Source: Jaenimonas drosophilae (taxonomy: Eukaryota > Euglenozoa > Kinetoplastea > Trypanosomatida > Trypanosomatidae). Taken from it: a stretch of DNA of 64,000 bases. The position numbers and the translations under genes were made by a program. Under the pieces are notes generated by a model. That model did no database searches. It was not told the origin of the DNA and saw nothing but the letters and a program-made list of their open reading frames with translations. The stretch is from positions 124,001 to 188,000 of the forward strand of contig JASAON010001652.1 in NCBI GenBank assembly GCA_030849065.1. The letters are read 5' to 3'. Each line of letters starts with the position of its first letter. Within the stretch, counting starts at the first letter, position 1. Positions 26,505-35,227 of the stretch are shown here, piece after piece.

Positions 26505-29500
26505 ATGAGCCCCCAGCGCCTGAAGCAGCTGGAGGCGGAAAACGCTGCCCTCGCGAAATCCCTGGCGCAGGTATGCGATGAGAACGCATCACTCATTCAT
26601 CAAGTAGTTTCCCTCGAGGAGAAGACGGTGGAGCTTGCGCAGGCCCCGTTGAAGCAAACCTCTGTCCTGCGGTCGCTCTATGAGCCCAGCAAGTCCGGCT
26701 GGTTTGGTGGCTCGAAATCCACCACACGTGAGCAGCTTGAGAAGCTGACGGAGGCACTACAAAATGAATTTATGGAGTACAAATCTTCACATGCCTCCTC
26801 CAACGAGGAGTTCTCAGCCCTCATGTCGGAGCTGAAACGCTCCACGGCCCATGCCGCCGAGCTCGGCAAGGTGATTCATGATCAGCAACAGCGATTGTCT
26901 GTGGCAACATCGGCAGCACACCACCATGACGACATGAGCAGGCGCAGTAGCACAACGGCGGATCCAGACGGTTACGAAGAAGAAGTCAAGGGTCTGCGCA
27001 AGCAGTGTGCCGAGCTCTCCACGCAGCTCTTGAAAGCTCAGCAACAAATCAAGACGTCGGATGGGGAGTTGGCACGGATTAGGAAGGAGCTGCGCTCTGT
27101 CTCTGAGGGTCGCGATGCACTCAAGGCAGAGGTTTCGCAACATCAGTTTGATGCCGAGTTTGATCGTTCCAAGGCTGAGGCGGACGTACTTCGAAAGGAG
27201 GTGGAGCAACTGCGTGAGGCTCTCGCGGCGGAGGAGCGTCTTCATGGGCTGAAGTCTGAGGAGAGCGCCAAACGTGCTGCTCGGATTGAGGAGCTGACGG
27301 CAACTCATGCTGAAGAAATCCAAGCACTGAAGCAGTCACTGCAAGCAGAGAAGGCGCATTCATCATCTTCTGACTGCCCCAACTGTGCACGTACGCACCA
27401 AGATCTCCTCGCACTTCAAGATCAACTAGAGGAGTCACGGAAGAATGCCGTGGCTGCTCGTTCGCAGCTGGCTGAGACCACGTCCGTGCACGAACAACGC
27501 TTCGCTGCGATGGAGGCAAAGATGTTGGAGACGCAGGCTCATTTGGATGAGAAGGAATCTCAAATTGCTCACTCCGTCACCGCAGATGCCTATGCGCAGG
27601 TTCAGGCAGACAACAAGAGGCTCAACCACGAGCTCACTCTGCGTCAGTCGCGTATTACACATCTGGAGACGTTGCAGAAGTCTTCTTCGACCACCTCATC
27701 ACCTTCCATGAAGGGCATCATGGTTGGTGGTACGGAGCTTGATGAGGCTGAGGTCATTGAAACGATCGATGCTCTCAATGAGCGCGTCTCACGTCTGGAG
27801 TTCGAGCGAGATGAGGTCAAGAGCCAAATGGAGCAGGCCAAGACCTTTGCGGTGGAGCGGAATGAGGAGGCGCAGCGCGCGGAGCGCTCCGCTGCGGAGG
27901 AGAAACAGCGGGTAGCCTTCTTGGTGCAGAAGTGTGCCGCCACCAAGAGTGAGCTCACGGCACTAACCTTGACGTGTGAGGGCCTCACCGAAGGCCTGGA
28001 CAAGTGCAAGCGTGAACTGAAGCAGCAGACGCGTGTGGCGGAAGAACTCCCCGCCCTCCGCACCAAGCATGAGGAACTCACAAAGGAGAAGCAAGTCCTT
28101 GAGGGACGCGTGGAGTCCACAAAGCAGCTGGAAGACAAGCTTGTGCAGGCGAAGGAAACCATTGCCTACATGGAGTTGGCACAGTCGCGTACCATCAACA
28201 TGAGCCAGTACGCTGAGCTTGAGGCGGAGCGGGACCGCATGAAGAGTTCCATGGAGCCCCTCACACGACGGTTGGAGGAAACCACCAAGGAGGTGGAGCG
28301 GCTCCGAAACGTCACGGAAGCACAACAGACGGTCTCCAACACGCAGCAAACCGCCGTACAAAACTTCAAGGACCAGGTTGAGGTGCTGACAGACAGCGAG
28401 TGCAAGATGCGTGAGTCTGTGGCAACCCTCTCCGCGGAGAACTCACGACTCCAGAAGCTCAACGCATCGCTAGAGGCCCAGATGAATGATATGCAAGATG
28501 GCATCAAGGAGATGGCCGTTCACATGGATAGAGAACGCGGCAATGCTCGAATTGCTGCCGAGGCCGCTCAGCAGAAGGAGGTGGATGACCTCCGTGCGCA
28601 ACTGGCCAAGGCCACCGCAACGTTGGCTGAGGTGGAAGCCTCGCGTGGTGAGCAGGTGTCCGAAGGTCTCTACAAGTCCGTAGTGAATGAGCGCACGTCT
28701 CTCACCAACGACTTGGCCAAGACTCAGGGAGAGGTGGAGCGCCTCAAGTCGGAGATCTTGATTTACCGCCAAACCATCTTGGACTTGGAGGCGGAGAACG
28801 ATGAGCACGTGAAGGAGCTGGAATCGATGCAGGAAAGGCTGCAGACCGACCGATCTGGTCTGGGAGACAAGCTGGCCAGTGAGCAGCACAAGATTAGTGA
28901 GATCAGCAATGAGCTGGAGGTGCTCAAGGAGGAGTATGCCGCCAAGGAGAAATTGTGCGAGGAACAGAAAGCTTCCATCACTAGTCTGGAGGAGAAGCAG
29001 ATTGCACAGCAGCGCGCCTTTGAGAACCGCTGCCGCAGTGACGAGCCACTCAACGATCGAATTGCCATGCTGACAACATCTCTCGAGGAAGCACGAGGCA
29101 CGGAAGCCACGCTGCACTCGCAACTTACTGCCGCTCAGGAGGCCCTGGAGGCTGAGCGAACGCAGGTTGAGGAGCTGAAGCACCAGGTGGCGGTGGCAGA
29201 GGAGGCCAAGTCGGCGGCACTCGCCGAGCGCGACGTCCCTGACGCAGATGAAAATGCTCGGGAGCACCTTGAGCGTGAAAATGCATCTCTTCGAGAGGAG
29301 GTGGAGCGCCTGCGGCTCGTGCCAGTTCCAGTGGCAACCCCAATATCGACGCCTCCTCCTGAAGTGGCGAAGAGCCCTGATATGGCGGGACTTCCCCCAG
29401 CACCACGCTCTGCCTCCGCAGCAAAGAAGCTGAAGAAGGTGCCCAAGAAGAAGCGGAGTTTGGCGGAGCAAATGAATGAGAGTGACGAGGTCGATGTGCT

Positions 29501-30047
29501 CGCCGCCCCTGCCGCAGTAACCGCCACGAGCGAGGCCACCGAGACCGACGCTTCACGTTTGCAGCAGGCACAGGCGAACCTGTCACGAGCTCAACGAGAA
29601 GTGGAATCACTCAGCATGCAGAATGCTACCCTCAAGGAGAAGATCAGTCAAATGACCAACACCCACCAACAGTGGCAGCAGGATATGTCAGCGCAACAGG
29701 CAAAGTACCGCAGTGAGCTAGAAGCCCTCCAAAGCAATCAGGGCGCTGCCGCTGCCATTTCAGCGCATCAGTCCAAGTCCGGTTCCTCTGAGGCTGAGCT
29801 CAAGAAGGCAACGAAGCAACTTCGGCAGAAGGATGCGGAGATCAAAGCCATTAGTGATCAGCTTCTGCCAACAAAGGGCAAGTTGGCGGCGTACATGGCA
29901 GTGACGGACCGCCTCGGGATTTCATACCCCTTTCCAGATGATGTGGCACGTGTTGTGTTGCAGCATCTTCAACCCACCGGCCTTACAAATGGACGTCGTG
30001 CGCATCGCAGCCAACGAGATGATATAGCTGAGGACTCACTGCGGTGA
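26505..30047 (+). CDS. Long coiled-coil protein
   Basis: The protein has 1180 residues. It is almost entirely heptad-rich and Glu/Lys/Gln/Ala-rich coiled coil from residue 1 to about 930, with a short CPNC motif near residue 290. A Pro/Ala-rich, Lys-rich break lies at about 940-1010 (KKLKKVPKKKRS, nuclear-signal-like). A second coiled coil covers about 1010-1115. The C-terminal 65 residues form a small, more conserved-looking region (YMAVTDRLGISYPFPDD, VARVVLQHL). No membrane segment is seen. Such proteins in kinetoplastids are often found in the cytoskeleton, basal body, Golgi or kinetochore; nothing here decides between them. The ATG at 26505 follows a short spacer and is the first in frame. 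Confidence 0.78.
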   Translation: MSPQRLKQLEAENAALAKSLAQVCDENASLIHQVVSLEEKTVELAQAPLKQTSVLRSLYEPSKSGWFGGSKSTTREQLEKLTEALQNEFMEYKSSHASSNEEFSALMSELKRSTAHAAELGKVIHDQQQRLSVATSAAHHHDDMSRRSSTTADPDGYEEEVKGLRKQCAELSTQLLKAQQQIKTSDGELARIRKELRSVSEGRDALKAEVSQHQFDAEFDRSKAEADVLRKEVEQLREALAAEERLHGLKSEESAKRAARIEELTATHAEEIQALKQSLQAEKAHSSSSDCPNCARTHQDLLALQDQLEESRKNAVAARSQLAETTSVHEQRFAAMEAKMLETQAHLDEKESQIAHSVTADAYAQVQADNKRLNHELTLRQSRITHLETLQKSSSTTSSPSMKGIMVGGTELDEAEVIETIDALNERVSRLEFERDEVKSQMEQAKTFAVERNEEAQRAERSAAEEKQRVAFLVQKCAATKSELTALTLTCEGLTEGLDKCKRELKQQTRVAEELPALRTKHEELTKEKQVLEGRVESTKQLEDKLVQAKETIAYMELAQSRTINMSQYAELEAERDRMKSSMEPLTRRLEETTKEVERLRNVTEAQQTVSNTQQTAVQNFKDQVEVLTDSECKMRESVATLSAENSRLQKLNASLEAQMNDMQDGIKEMAVHMDRERGNARIAAEAAQQKEVDDLRAQLAKATATLAEVEASRGEQVSEGLYKSVVNERTSLTNDLAKTQGEVERLKSEILIYRQTILDLEAENDEHVKELESMQERLQTDRSGLGDKLASEQHKISEISNELEVLKEEYAAKEKLCEEQKASITSLEEKQIAQQRAFENRCRSDEPLNDRIAMLTTSLEEARGTEATLHSQLTAAQEALEAERTQVEELKHQVAVAEEAKSAALAERDVPDADENAREHLERENASLREEVERLRLVPVPVATPISTPPPEVAKSPDMAGLPPAPRSASAAKKLKKVPKKKRSLAEQMNESDEVDVLAAPAAVTATSEATETDASRLQQAQANLSRAQREVESLSMQNATLKEKISQMTNTHQQWQQDMSAQQAKYRSELEALQSNQGAAAAISAHQSKSGSSEAELKKATKQLRQKDAEIKAISDQLLPTKGKLAAYMAVTDRLGISYPFPDDVARVVLQHLQPTGLTNGRRAHRSQRDDIAEDSLR

Positions 30048-30327
30048 ATGACATGTTCCTCGTGAACCTCTTGGCACTCAAGGGAATTGGCTGCTACTTC
30101 CTGTGCTTATCCATACTGTATTTTTGTTGTTTGCGTCTCGGGATGCACCCGCTGCACGTCAGCCCATCTTCGTTATGTTTGTGGTTTTGTTGTACGTTCA
30201 TTACCACACAACGTGTCCTCACTCCTGCTTTCGGAATGTACAACTAACTATGCCCCCCCCCCTTTCACTTTTGTGTTGTTCTTTGACTTTCATAGTTCTT
30301 CATCCACCTAGCTTAGCCTCCCGACCA

Positions 30328-30756
30328 ATGGCACCGGTGGAGGAAGTGGCGCCCTGTGCGGTGGAGGCAAAGATCTGGCGTGAGTGCTTGAAGGAGTTCG
30401 ACTACGGCCCCGACCGGCCCGAAGGTGCCTGCGAGAAGTCCCGCCTCGGCTACTACGCGTGCATTAAGTCATGGACGAATCGAACCCAGGAGAAGCCCTA
30501 CAGCTACACCAACTTTGAGCTCCCCAAAGCCTGCCGGCATGAGGCAGAGGTTCTGCATCAATGCATGATGATGAGCATGTTCGAGGTTTCTCATTGCCAA
30601 AAGGAGATGACGAAGCTGAAGAAGTGCGCGTCGCTCAATGACAAGGAGGTGTGGCGTGCGTTGCAGGGAGATCCCGCGCTTGATGGCCTCAACCGTGACG
30701 TGGACAACTCCACAGGACTCAAGCGCTTGTGGTACAAGGCGATTGGTAAGTTGTAG
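30328..30756 (+). CDS. Mitochondrial CHCH protein with four CX9C motifs
   Basis: The protein has 142 residues from ATG 30328, just after a pyrimidine tract ending in AG. It has four CX9C pairs: CAVEAKIWREC, CEKSRLGYYAC, CRHEAEVLHQC and CQKEMTKLKKC. These form two helical-hairpin (CHCH) folds held by disulfides. Such proteins enter the mitochondrial intermembrane space through the MIA40 relay. Four CX9C motifs recall complex I subunit NDUFA8, but twin-CX9C assembly factors are alternatives. There is no presequence, as expected for MIA40 substrates. The final 40 residues are charged and may be a partner-binding tail. Confidence 0.78.
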   Translation: MAPVEEVAPCAVEAKIWRECLKEFDYGPDRPEGACEKSRLGYYACIKSWTNRTQEKPYSYTNFELPKACRHEAEVLHQCMMMSMFEVSHCQKEMTKLKKCASLNDKEVWRALQGDPALDGLNRDVDNSTGLKRLWYKAIGKL

Positions 30757-30960
30757 GATGATGAGAGGTCCGACGGTTGTGTGCCTTCGTCGCAACGGAC
30801 CACACCTTTCACATTTGGATGCAAGTAAAGTGATGTGCGGCGTGCGCAGCAAACACAAGTTCATGGCGTCATTGTTGCAGTTGGGTTGTTGCACATGCGT
30901 TGATCTGATTGCTGATGTACTTTTCCTTGGATACATGTTGTTCTGTCTTGGTCCTACTCT

Positions 30961-30988
30961 TTTCTTTTTCTTTTGCACACACTCGCAG
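30961..30988 (+). promoter_or_regulatory. Candidate trans-splice acceptor for the epimerase/reductase gene
   Basis: A strong T/C-rich tract is followed by CGCAG with AG at 30987-30988, 32 bases before the ATG at 31021. This would exclude the upstream in-frame ATG at 30973 and supports the later start. Confidence 0.55.
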
Positions 30989-31020
30989 TGTCTGACTACA
31001 GAGATATCTTATTTACCGTC

Positions 31021-31923
31021 ATGAAATTTTTGATCTGGGGACATAAGGGGTGGATCGGCCAGCAGGTGATGGCTGCCCTGACGGCTGCTGGACATACCGC
31101 CGTTGGCGCCAACTCACGCGCCGATTGTGAAGCAGATGTGGAGGCTGAGCTGGAGCAGGTAAAGCCGGATCGCGCCATCTCCTTGATTGGACGTACGCGT
31201 GGCGGTGAGTACCTCACTATTGACTATCTCGAGCAGAAGGGAAAGCTGGTGGAGAATATGCGCGACAACCTCTGGGGGCCTCTCGTGCTTGCCTCCCTCT
31301 GTGAGCGCAAGGGTGTGCATCTGACGTACCTCGGCACCGGCTGCATTTTTCACTACGATGACGGCCACAAGATTGAGGGTCAGCCATTCACGGAGGCTGA
31401 TGCACCCAACTTCTTTGGTTCTTCTTACAGCACGGTGAAGGGCTACACCGATCGCATGATGCATCTTCTCTTCCAAGAAAAGGTGCTGAACTGCCGCATC
31501 CGTATGCCCATCACAGCGGATGACAGTCCGTACAACTTCATCACAAAAATTGCCAACTACGACCGTGTGGTGAACATCCCCAACAGCATGACTGTGCTCC
31601 CAGAGCTGCTTCCTGTCATGATCGATATGTCCGTCAAGGCTGTCACGGGGACCGTGAATCTCACCAACCCTGGTGCCATCTCCCACAATGAGGTACTAGA
31701 CCTGTATAAGAAATACGTGGATCCTGGCTACACCTATCAGAACTTCACTGTGGAAGAGCAGGACAAGATTCTCTGCTCTGCGCGCAGTAACAATACGCTG
31801 AGCACTTCCCGGCTGAAGGAGTTGGCACCGGCCGTTGATGACATCAAGACCGCGGTGGAAAAGGTGTGCAAGGAGATGGGTGCCAAGTACCCCAAGGGAA
31901 TTGTCAAGCGTCGTATGGCATAG
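31021..31923 (+). CDS. Nucleotide-rhamnose synthase/epimerase-reductase (NRS/ER, UER1-like)
   Basis: The protein has 300 residues, the normal size of the plant-type bifunctional 3,5-epimerase/4-keto-reductase. The family converts NDP-4-keto-6-deoxyglucose to NDP-L-rhamnose in the cytosol. The N-terminal Rossmann motif is GHKGWIG (Gly-x-x-Gly-x-x-Gly). The catalytic short-chain dehydrogenase set is visible: a Thr in YLGTGCIF and the Tyr-x-x-x-Lys of YSTVKG. The start at 31021 is chosen because the likely splice acceptor lies at 30988. No other rhamnose-pathway gene is in the window, so the sugar precursor (UDP or dTDP) cannot be told. A role in cell-surface glycan synthesis is inferred. Confidence 0.85.
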   Translation: MKFLIWGHKGWIGQQVMAALTAAGHTAVGANSRADCEADVEAELEQVKPDRAISLIGRTRGGEYLTIDYLEQKGKLVENMRDNLWGPLVLASLCERKGVHLTYLGTGCIFHYDDGHKIEGQPFTEADAPNFFGSSYSTVKGYTDRMMHLLFQEKVLNCRIRMPITADDSPYNFITKIANYDRVVNIPNSMTVLPELLPVMIDMSVKAVTGTVNLTNPGAISHNEVLDLYKKYVDPGYTYQNFTVEEQDKILCSARSNNTLSTSRLKELAPAVDDIKTAVEKVCKEMGAKYPKGIVKRRMA

Positions 31924-32248
31924 GTGTGGAGCAATGACGTACGTGCAGTGCGATTTACTATTTATTTTTTTCTTCAGCGTTCGTCTATGCGTTTAGCGTT
32001 GTTGTGTTATTGACCCTCGGCGCAACATCCTCCAATGGCTACTTTCACACGTGGGCACTTATGTGAGCACCTCCTACCTTACGAACTTTGTATCTTCTCT
32101 GGCCCATACTTGTTTGTATTCATCTTCACAAAGGTTCTGATAAGGCAACCAATTGTACTTGGTGGCTGTGCACGCGACACTTATTCATACACACACTTCA
32201 ACTCGCACAGCCCAACCTGCAGCTGGTCTTTGTTGCCCATCACGCACC
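31924..32248. other. Intergenic spacer, 325 bp
   Basis: It contains a T-rich tract at 31957-31974 followed by CAG. Nothing else was recognised. Confidence 0.55.
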
Positions 32249-33523
32249 ATGGGAGCGACACTCGCAACAGATGCAAAGGAGACCATCTTCGCCGGTGCAG
32301 ATTGGCTCCCCGATGAGGAGGCAACGCGCTGTGGAAACCGCCACTGCCCACGGCCCATCTTTTCCATGATCAACCGTCGCCATCACTGCCGATTGTGTGG
32401 TGGCATCTTTTGTAATACCTGTGCTCCACGCACCTACCACCACTATGGCCGTCTTCTACGCTGTTGTAACCACTGCCGCCTCCCTATCGTCTTTCGTGCC
32501 CACTTTAACCCCGTGACTGGCCAACTTGACGCCAGACCTGCCGTGACCATCCTTTCCTACCTCACTGTAGTGGACACCACAGCACTCTTACAGAGCTGCT
32601 TTGCGATGATGTCTCAACTGCCAGTGAGGAACTACACTTACATTGCTCGCCTCAGTCAGAGATTTCCTCAGGTGGGGCCTTCGACCATCGCAGGAAGCGG
32701 CAGCTTTGGCACGGTGTATCTCTGCCAGGACACCACCCTTGGGCGTTCGGTGGCGGTGAAAATTCTGCCCAAGTCACTGCACGTAGGAATGAATGACTGG
32801 GCAGAGGCCATGTATGAGGTGGATATCTTGACGCGCTCTCGTCACCCAAATATTGTAGAGCTTCTGGAAGTGATGCAGACGCAGACGGAGCTTTTGCTAA
32901 TAATGGCCCCGTGTGGGCAGACACTTAGTGCCGTTGTACGTGAGGGAATGGCCCGCGGGTGGGGTGTCGAAGAGAAGGAGAGCTTTGCCGCCGATGTTGT
33001 CCGCCAAGTGGCAGAGGGACTGGCCTACCTCTACGCGGACCAACACGCTGTACATCGGGACGTCAAGCCCAGCAATATACTCATCCAAGACAAGGATGGT
33101 CGCCGAGTCGTCACCCTCATTGACTTTAGCGTGGCACTGACAATGACATCCATGTCGGAGGAGGTCTCACTCATTCCAATGGGAACCAAGTGTTTTTGCT
33201 CGCCAGAGGCCCAAAAATGCCTCACAGAACACGAACTGCAGACGACGACGATGCAGGCACTGCACAAGGGTGATGTGTACAGTCTTGGTGTTGTTCTCTA
33301 CTCTATCCTGGCGCAAGTTGTTGTGGATGACAACATTGGCAGTAACCAGTGCGCAGATGTGAAACGCGCAAAGCTATCGAGTGTGGAGCAAATGGATCCC
33401 AAATTGTTGGAAGGCACTTCAGCGGAATTAATGAGTCTCTTGTCATACATGACCTCTGCAGACCTCCACACACGTCCTACGGCCACAGAGCTACTGCAGC
33501 ACACAACACTGAAGATGCTGTGA
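32249..33523 (+). CDS. FYVE zinc finger-protein kinase fusion
   Basis: The protein has 424 residues from ATG 32249. A FYVE finger occupies about 20-80: WLPDEEATRC, then the RRHHCRLCGG core that contacts phosphatidylinositol 3-phosphate, then two more cysteine pairs. A kinase domain fills about 145-424: GSGSFGTVYL loop, VAVK lysine, HRDVKPSNIL catalytic loop, and a DFS in place of DFG that keeps the metal-binding Asp. The catalytic residues are present, so activity is expected. FYVE would recruit the kinase to endosomal membranes. FYVE-kinase fusions have been noted as a kinetoplastid speciality. The C-terminus ends at the kinase domain, and a decayed copy of this 3' end follows at 33570. Confidence 0.85.
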   Translation: MGATLATDAKETIFAGADWLPDEEATRCGNRHCPRPIFSMINRRHHCRLCGGIFCNTCAPRTYHHYGRLLRCCNHCRLPIVFRAHFNPVTGQLDARPAVTILSYLTVVDTTALLQSCFAMMSQLPVRNYTYIARLSQRFPQVGPSTIAGSGSFGTVYLCQDTTLGRSVAVKILPKSLHVGMNDWAEAMYEVDILTRSRHPNIVELLEVMQTQTELLLIMAPCGQTLSAVVREGMARGWGVEEKESFAADVVRQVAEGLAYLYADQHAVHRDVKPSNILIQDKDGRRVVTLIDFSVALTMTSMSEEVSLIPMGTKCFCSPEAQKCLTEHELQTTTMQALHKGDVYSLGVVLYSILAQVVVDDNIGSNQCADVKRAKLSSVEQMDPKLLEGTSAELMSLLSYMTSADLHTRPTATELLQHTTLKML

Positions 33524-33850
33524 GTCTCTGACACTTCGCCTCCCCATCCCCCCCGCCACCCCTCCACTAAAGGATGTCCTGCGCGACCCAACACTGAAGA
33601 AGATGTGAGCCCCTCGCGTTCTTCTCCCTTCCAACAAAGGATGCCTTTACACTTCATCCCTCTCTCGACCGCCTACACTCCGCTGCGTTCTTTGCAATGA
33701 AATGACATACCCCACAACTTGCCTCACCCTGTATGGAATGAGTTTCACATATCTGCCCACGAACTCCACAACTCCGTCTTTCTCTTCATCTTCTTGGTTC
33801 ATCATGTCATTAATTTATCAGATAGCTACACAGCGAGCATTGAGCGAAGC
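33524..33850. other. Spacer holding a decayed copy of the upstream gene end
   Basis: It is pyrimidine-rich with no intact gene. It contains the remnant described at 33570-33608 and a further AAGGATGC echo near 33639. Confidence 0.5.
33570..33608 (+). pseudogene. Remnant of a duplicated kinase 3' end
   Basis: Read in frame, this stretch gives KDVLRDPTLKKM followed by a stop. The end of the FYVE kinase reads ELLQHTTLKML followed by a stop. The nucleotides around ACACTGAAGA and the stop match closely, about 80 bases apart. It is best explained as the tail of a tandem copy that was lost or deleted. Confidence 0.5.
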
Positions 33851-34933
33851 ATGGCGAGTCTGGTGGAGGCAGTCATCTCACACGGTGCTGAGCCCCTGGC
33901 TACGCTGAGCTTGGCAGCTGGCCTTCCTCCCGTTACACGTACCACCTCCATTGCTGATGGCCGCCGCAACTACCTGAAGTTGGCATCCATCCTGCATCCG
34001 GACAAGCTTCGCGATGTAAGCCGCGAGCGGGCGACGGAGTGCTTTCAGCTTCTTGTGCGTGCCTTTGAGGCATTCTCAGCCCTCACGAAGAAGAAGTCGG
34101 CGGCGCGGGGAAAGAAGGCAACTCCACCTGCTCGTCCAGCCGAAGGAGTGACGACGACCAAGGTGAAGCAGACCTCCACATCCAAGAAGGCTTTCGCAGC
34201 GAAGGAGGAAGAGGCTGAGCTCTCGTCTGAGGATGAGGCAGACAACCTGACAGCGATTCCACCAGCGGTCTCCACAAGCCGCACGCCGATCGGTGAGCCG
34301 CGCACTGGTTCGGGCTACACCCCCACCATCATTGGCTGCCCCCACTGCCGCACCCCGTGGGAACCGGACAGCCGCCCACAATACAGCCTTGTGATGGGGC
34401 AGTGGGGTATGAAGGTGCATTGCCAGCTATGCCTCTTCGTATTTGGTGCCGCAACGGCACTGCACAGCTGCCCGCACTGCAATCACTCCTTTGACTATGA
34501 TTCATCCATGTACGACGGGACTGTCTCCTGTGTGAAGTGCAAGAAAAAGATTGGTTTTCCCTACTTCCCCGTCAACCAGATGCTCATTGACCAGATTCGT
34601 CTGAATGAGTGGAAGGAGAAGCAGGAGGACACCAAGAAGGCGGGCAGAGACGAGCGGGCCAAGCGACGAGGTGGTGATGCTGCCGAGGAAACACTGCTTT
34701 TGTCGGTTGGAACGTGCATCATGGAGGATGAGTGTCCCATCTGCCACAAGCGTGTGGTACGCAATCACAAGTCTCATGTGGAGGAGTGTATGGTGAAGGG
34801 GCCGCCACAACCCAAGAAGCGCACCACCACAGCAGGAAGTGGCAAGTCTGCTGCTAAGGCGTCTCCGACTCGTGCGGTGACGCCCGCTGCACGCAAACCC
34901 AAGGCTCCAATCAAGAGAAGTCGAAGTGAGTAG
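33851..34933 (+). CDS. J-domain protein with zinc-ribbon region and C2HC finger
   Basis: The protein has 360 residues from ATG 33851; the frame is open further up, but the region before is hydrophobic spacer-like text. A J domain at about 25-80 carries the essential His-Pro-Asp (SILHPDKLRD), so it should stimulate an Hsp70. After an Ala/Lys-rich linker, three or four CxxC pairs at about 165-240 (CPHC, CQLC, CPHC, CVKC) form one or two zinc ribbons. A C2HC finger follows at about 297-316 (CPICHKRVVRNHKSHVEEC). The tail is Lys/Arg-rich and suggests a nuclear location. The domain set is unlike the standard DnaJ type A cysteine repeat. A co-chaperone linked to nucleic acid or ribosome work is plausible. 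Confidence 0.8.
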   Translation: MASLVEAVISHGAEPLATLSLAAGLPPVTRTTSIADGRRNYLKLASILHPDKLRDVSRERATECFQLLVRAFEAFSALTKKKSAARGKKATPPARPAEGVTTTKVKQTSTSKKAFAAKEEEAELSSEDEADNLTAIPPAVSTSRTPIGEPRTGSGYTPTIIGCPHCRTPWEPDSRPQYSLVMGQWGMKVHCQLCLFVFGAATALHSCPHCNHSFDYDSSMYDGTVSCVKCKKKIGFPYFPVNQMLIDQIRLNEWKEKQEDTKKAGRDERAKRRGGDAAEETLLLSVGTCIMEDECPICHKRVVRNHKSHVEECMVKGPPQPKKRTTTAGSGKSAAKASPTRAVTPAARKPKAPIKRSRSE

Positions 34934-35174
34934 CTTCGGTGTGCGAGCGTTTACAGACAGAGTGCGGAGGCTTCTTGCATCCTCTTGCATGCGCTATTCT
35001 TTGAGATGTTTTTTTTGGAGGGGATGATGGTCCAAGTGGTGTGGCGGACATCACCTCGTGAAAGCGTACCCAGAGGTGCACGTACATTCAGAAGTCATTC
35101 TCTTCTTCACTGCTGGTTTTATGCCAAGACACATGCTCCATGTGTGTGGCAGTCAAGTCCATCCATGTACTTCA

Positions 35175-35208
35175 TTTCTTCTCTTTTTTTTTTTTTACGA
35201 TGCATCAG
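35175..35208 (+). promoter_or_regulatory. Candidate trans-splice acceptor for calcineurin A
   Basis: A run of 13 T residues inside a pyrimidine tract is followed by ACGATGCATCAG with AG at 35207-35208, 19 bases before the ATG at 35228. It is the clearest such site in the window and rules out the upstream in-frame ATG. Confidence 0.6.
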
Positions 35209-35227
35209 TCTGTCCTGTACACCGAGA

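Noticed and set aside
31924..32248. In-frame upstream extension of the FYVE kinase to ATG 32153
   Set aside because: The added residues are Thr/His-rich spacer text and the ATG at 32249 gives a normal FYVE N-terminus.
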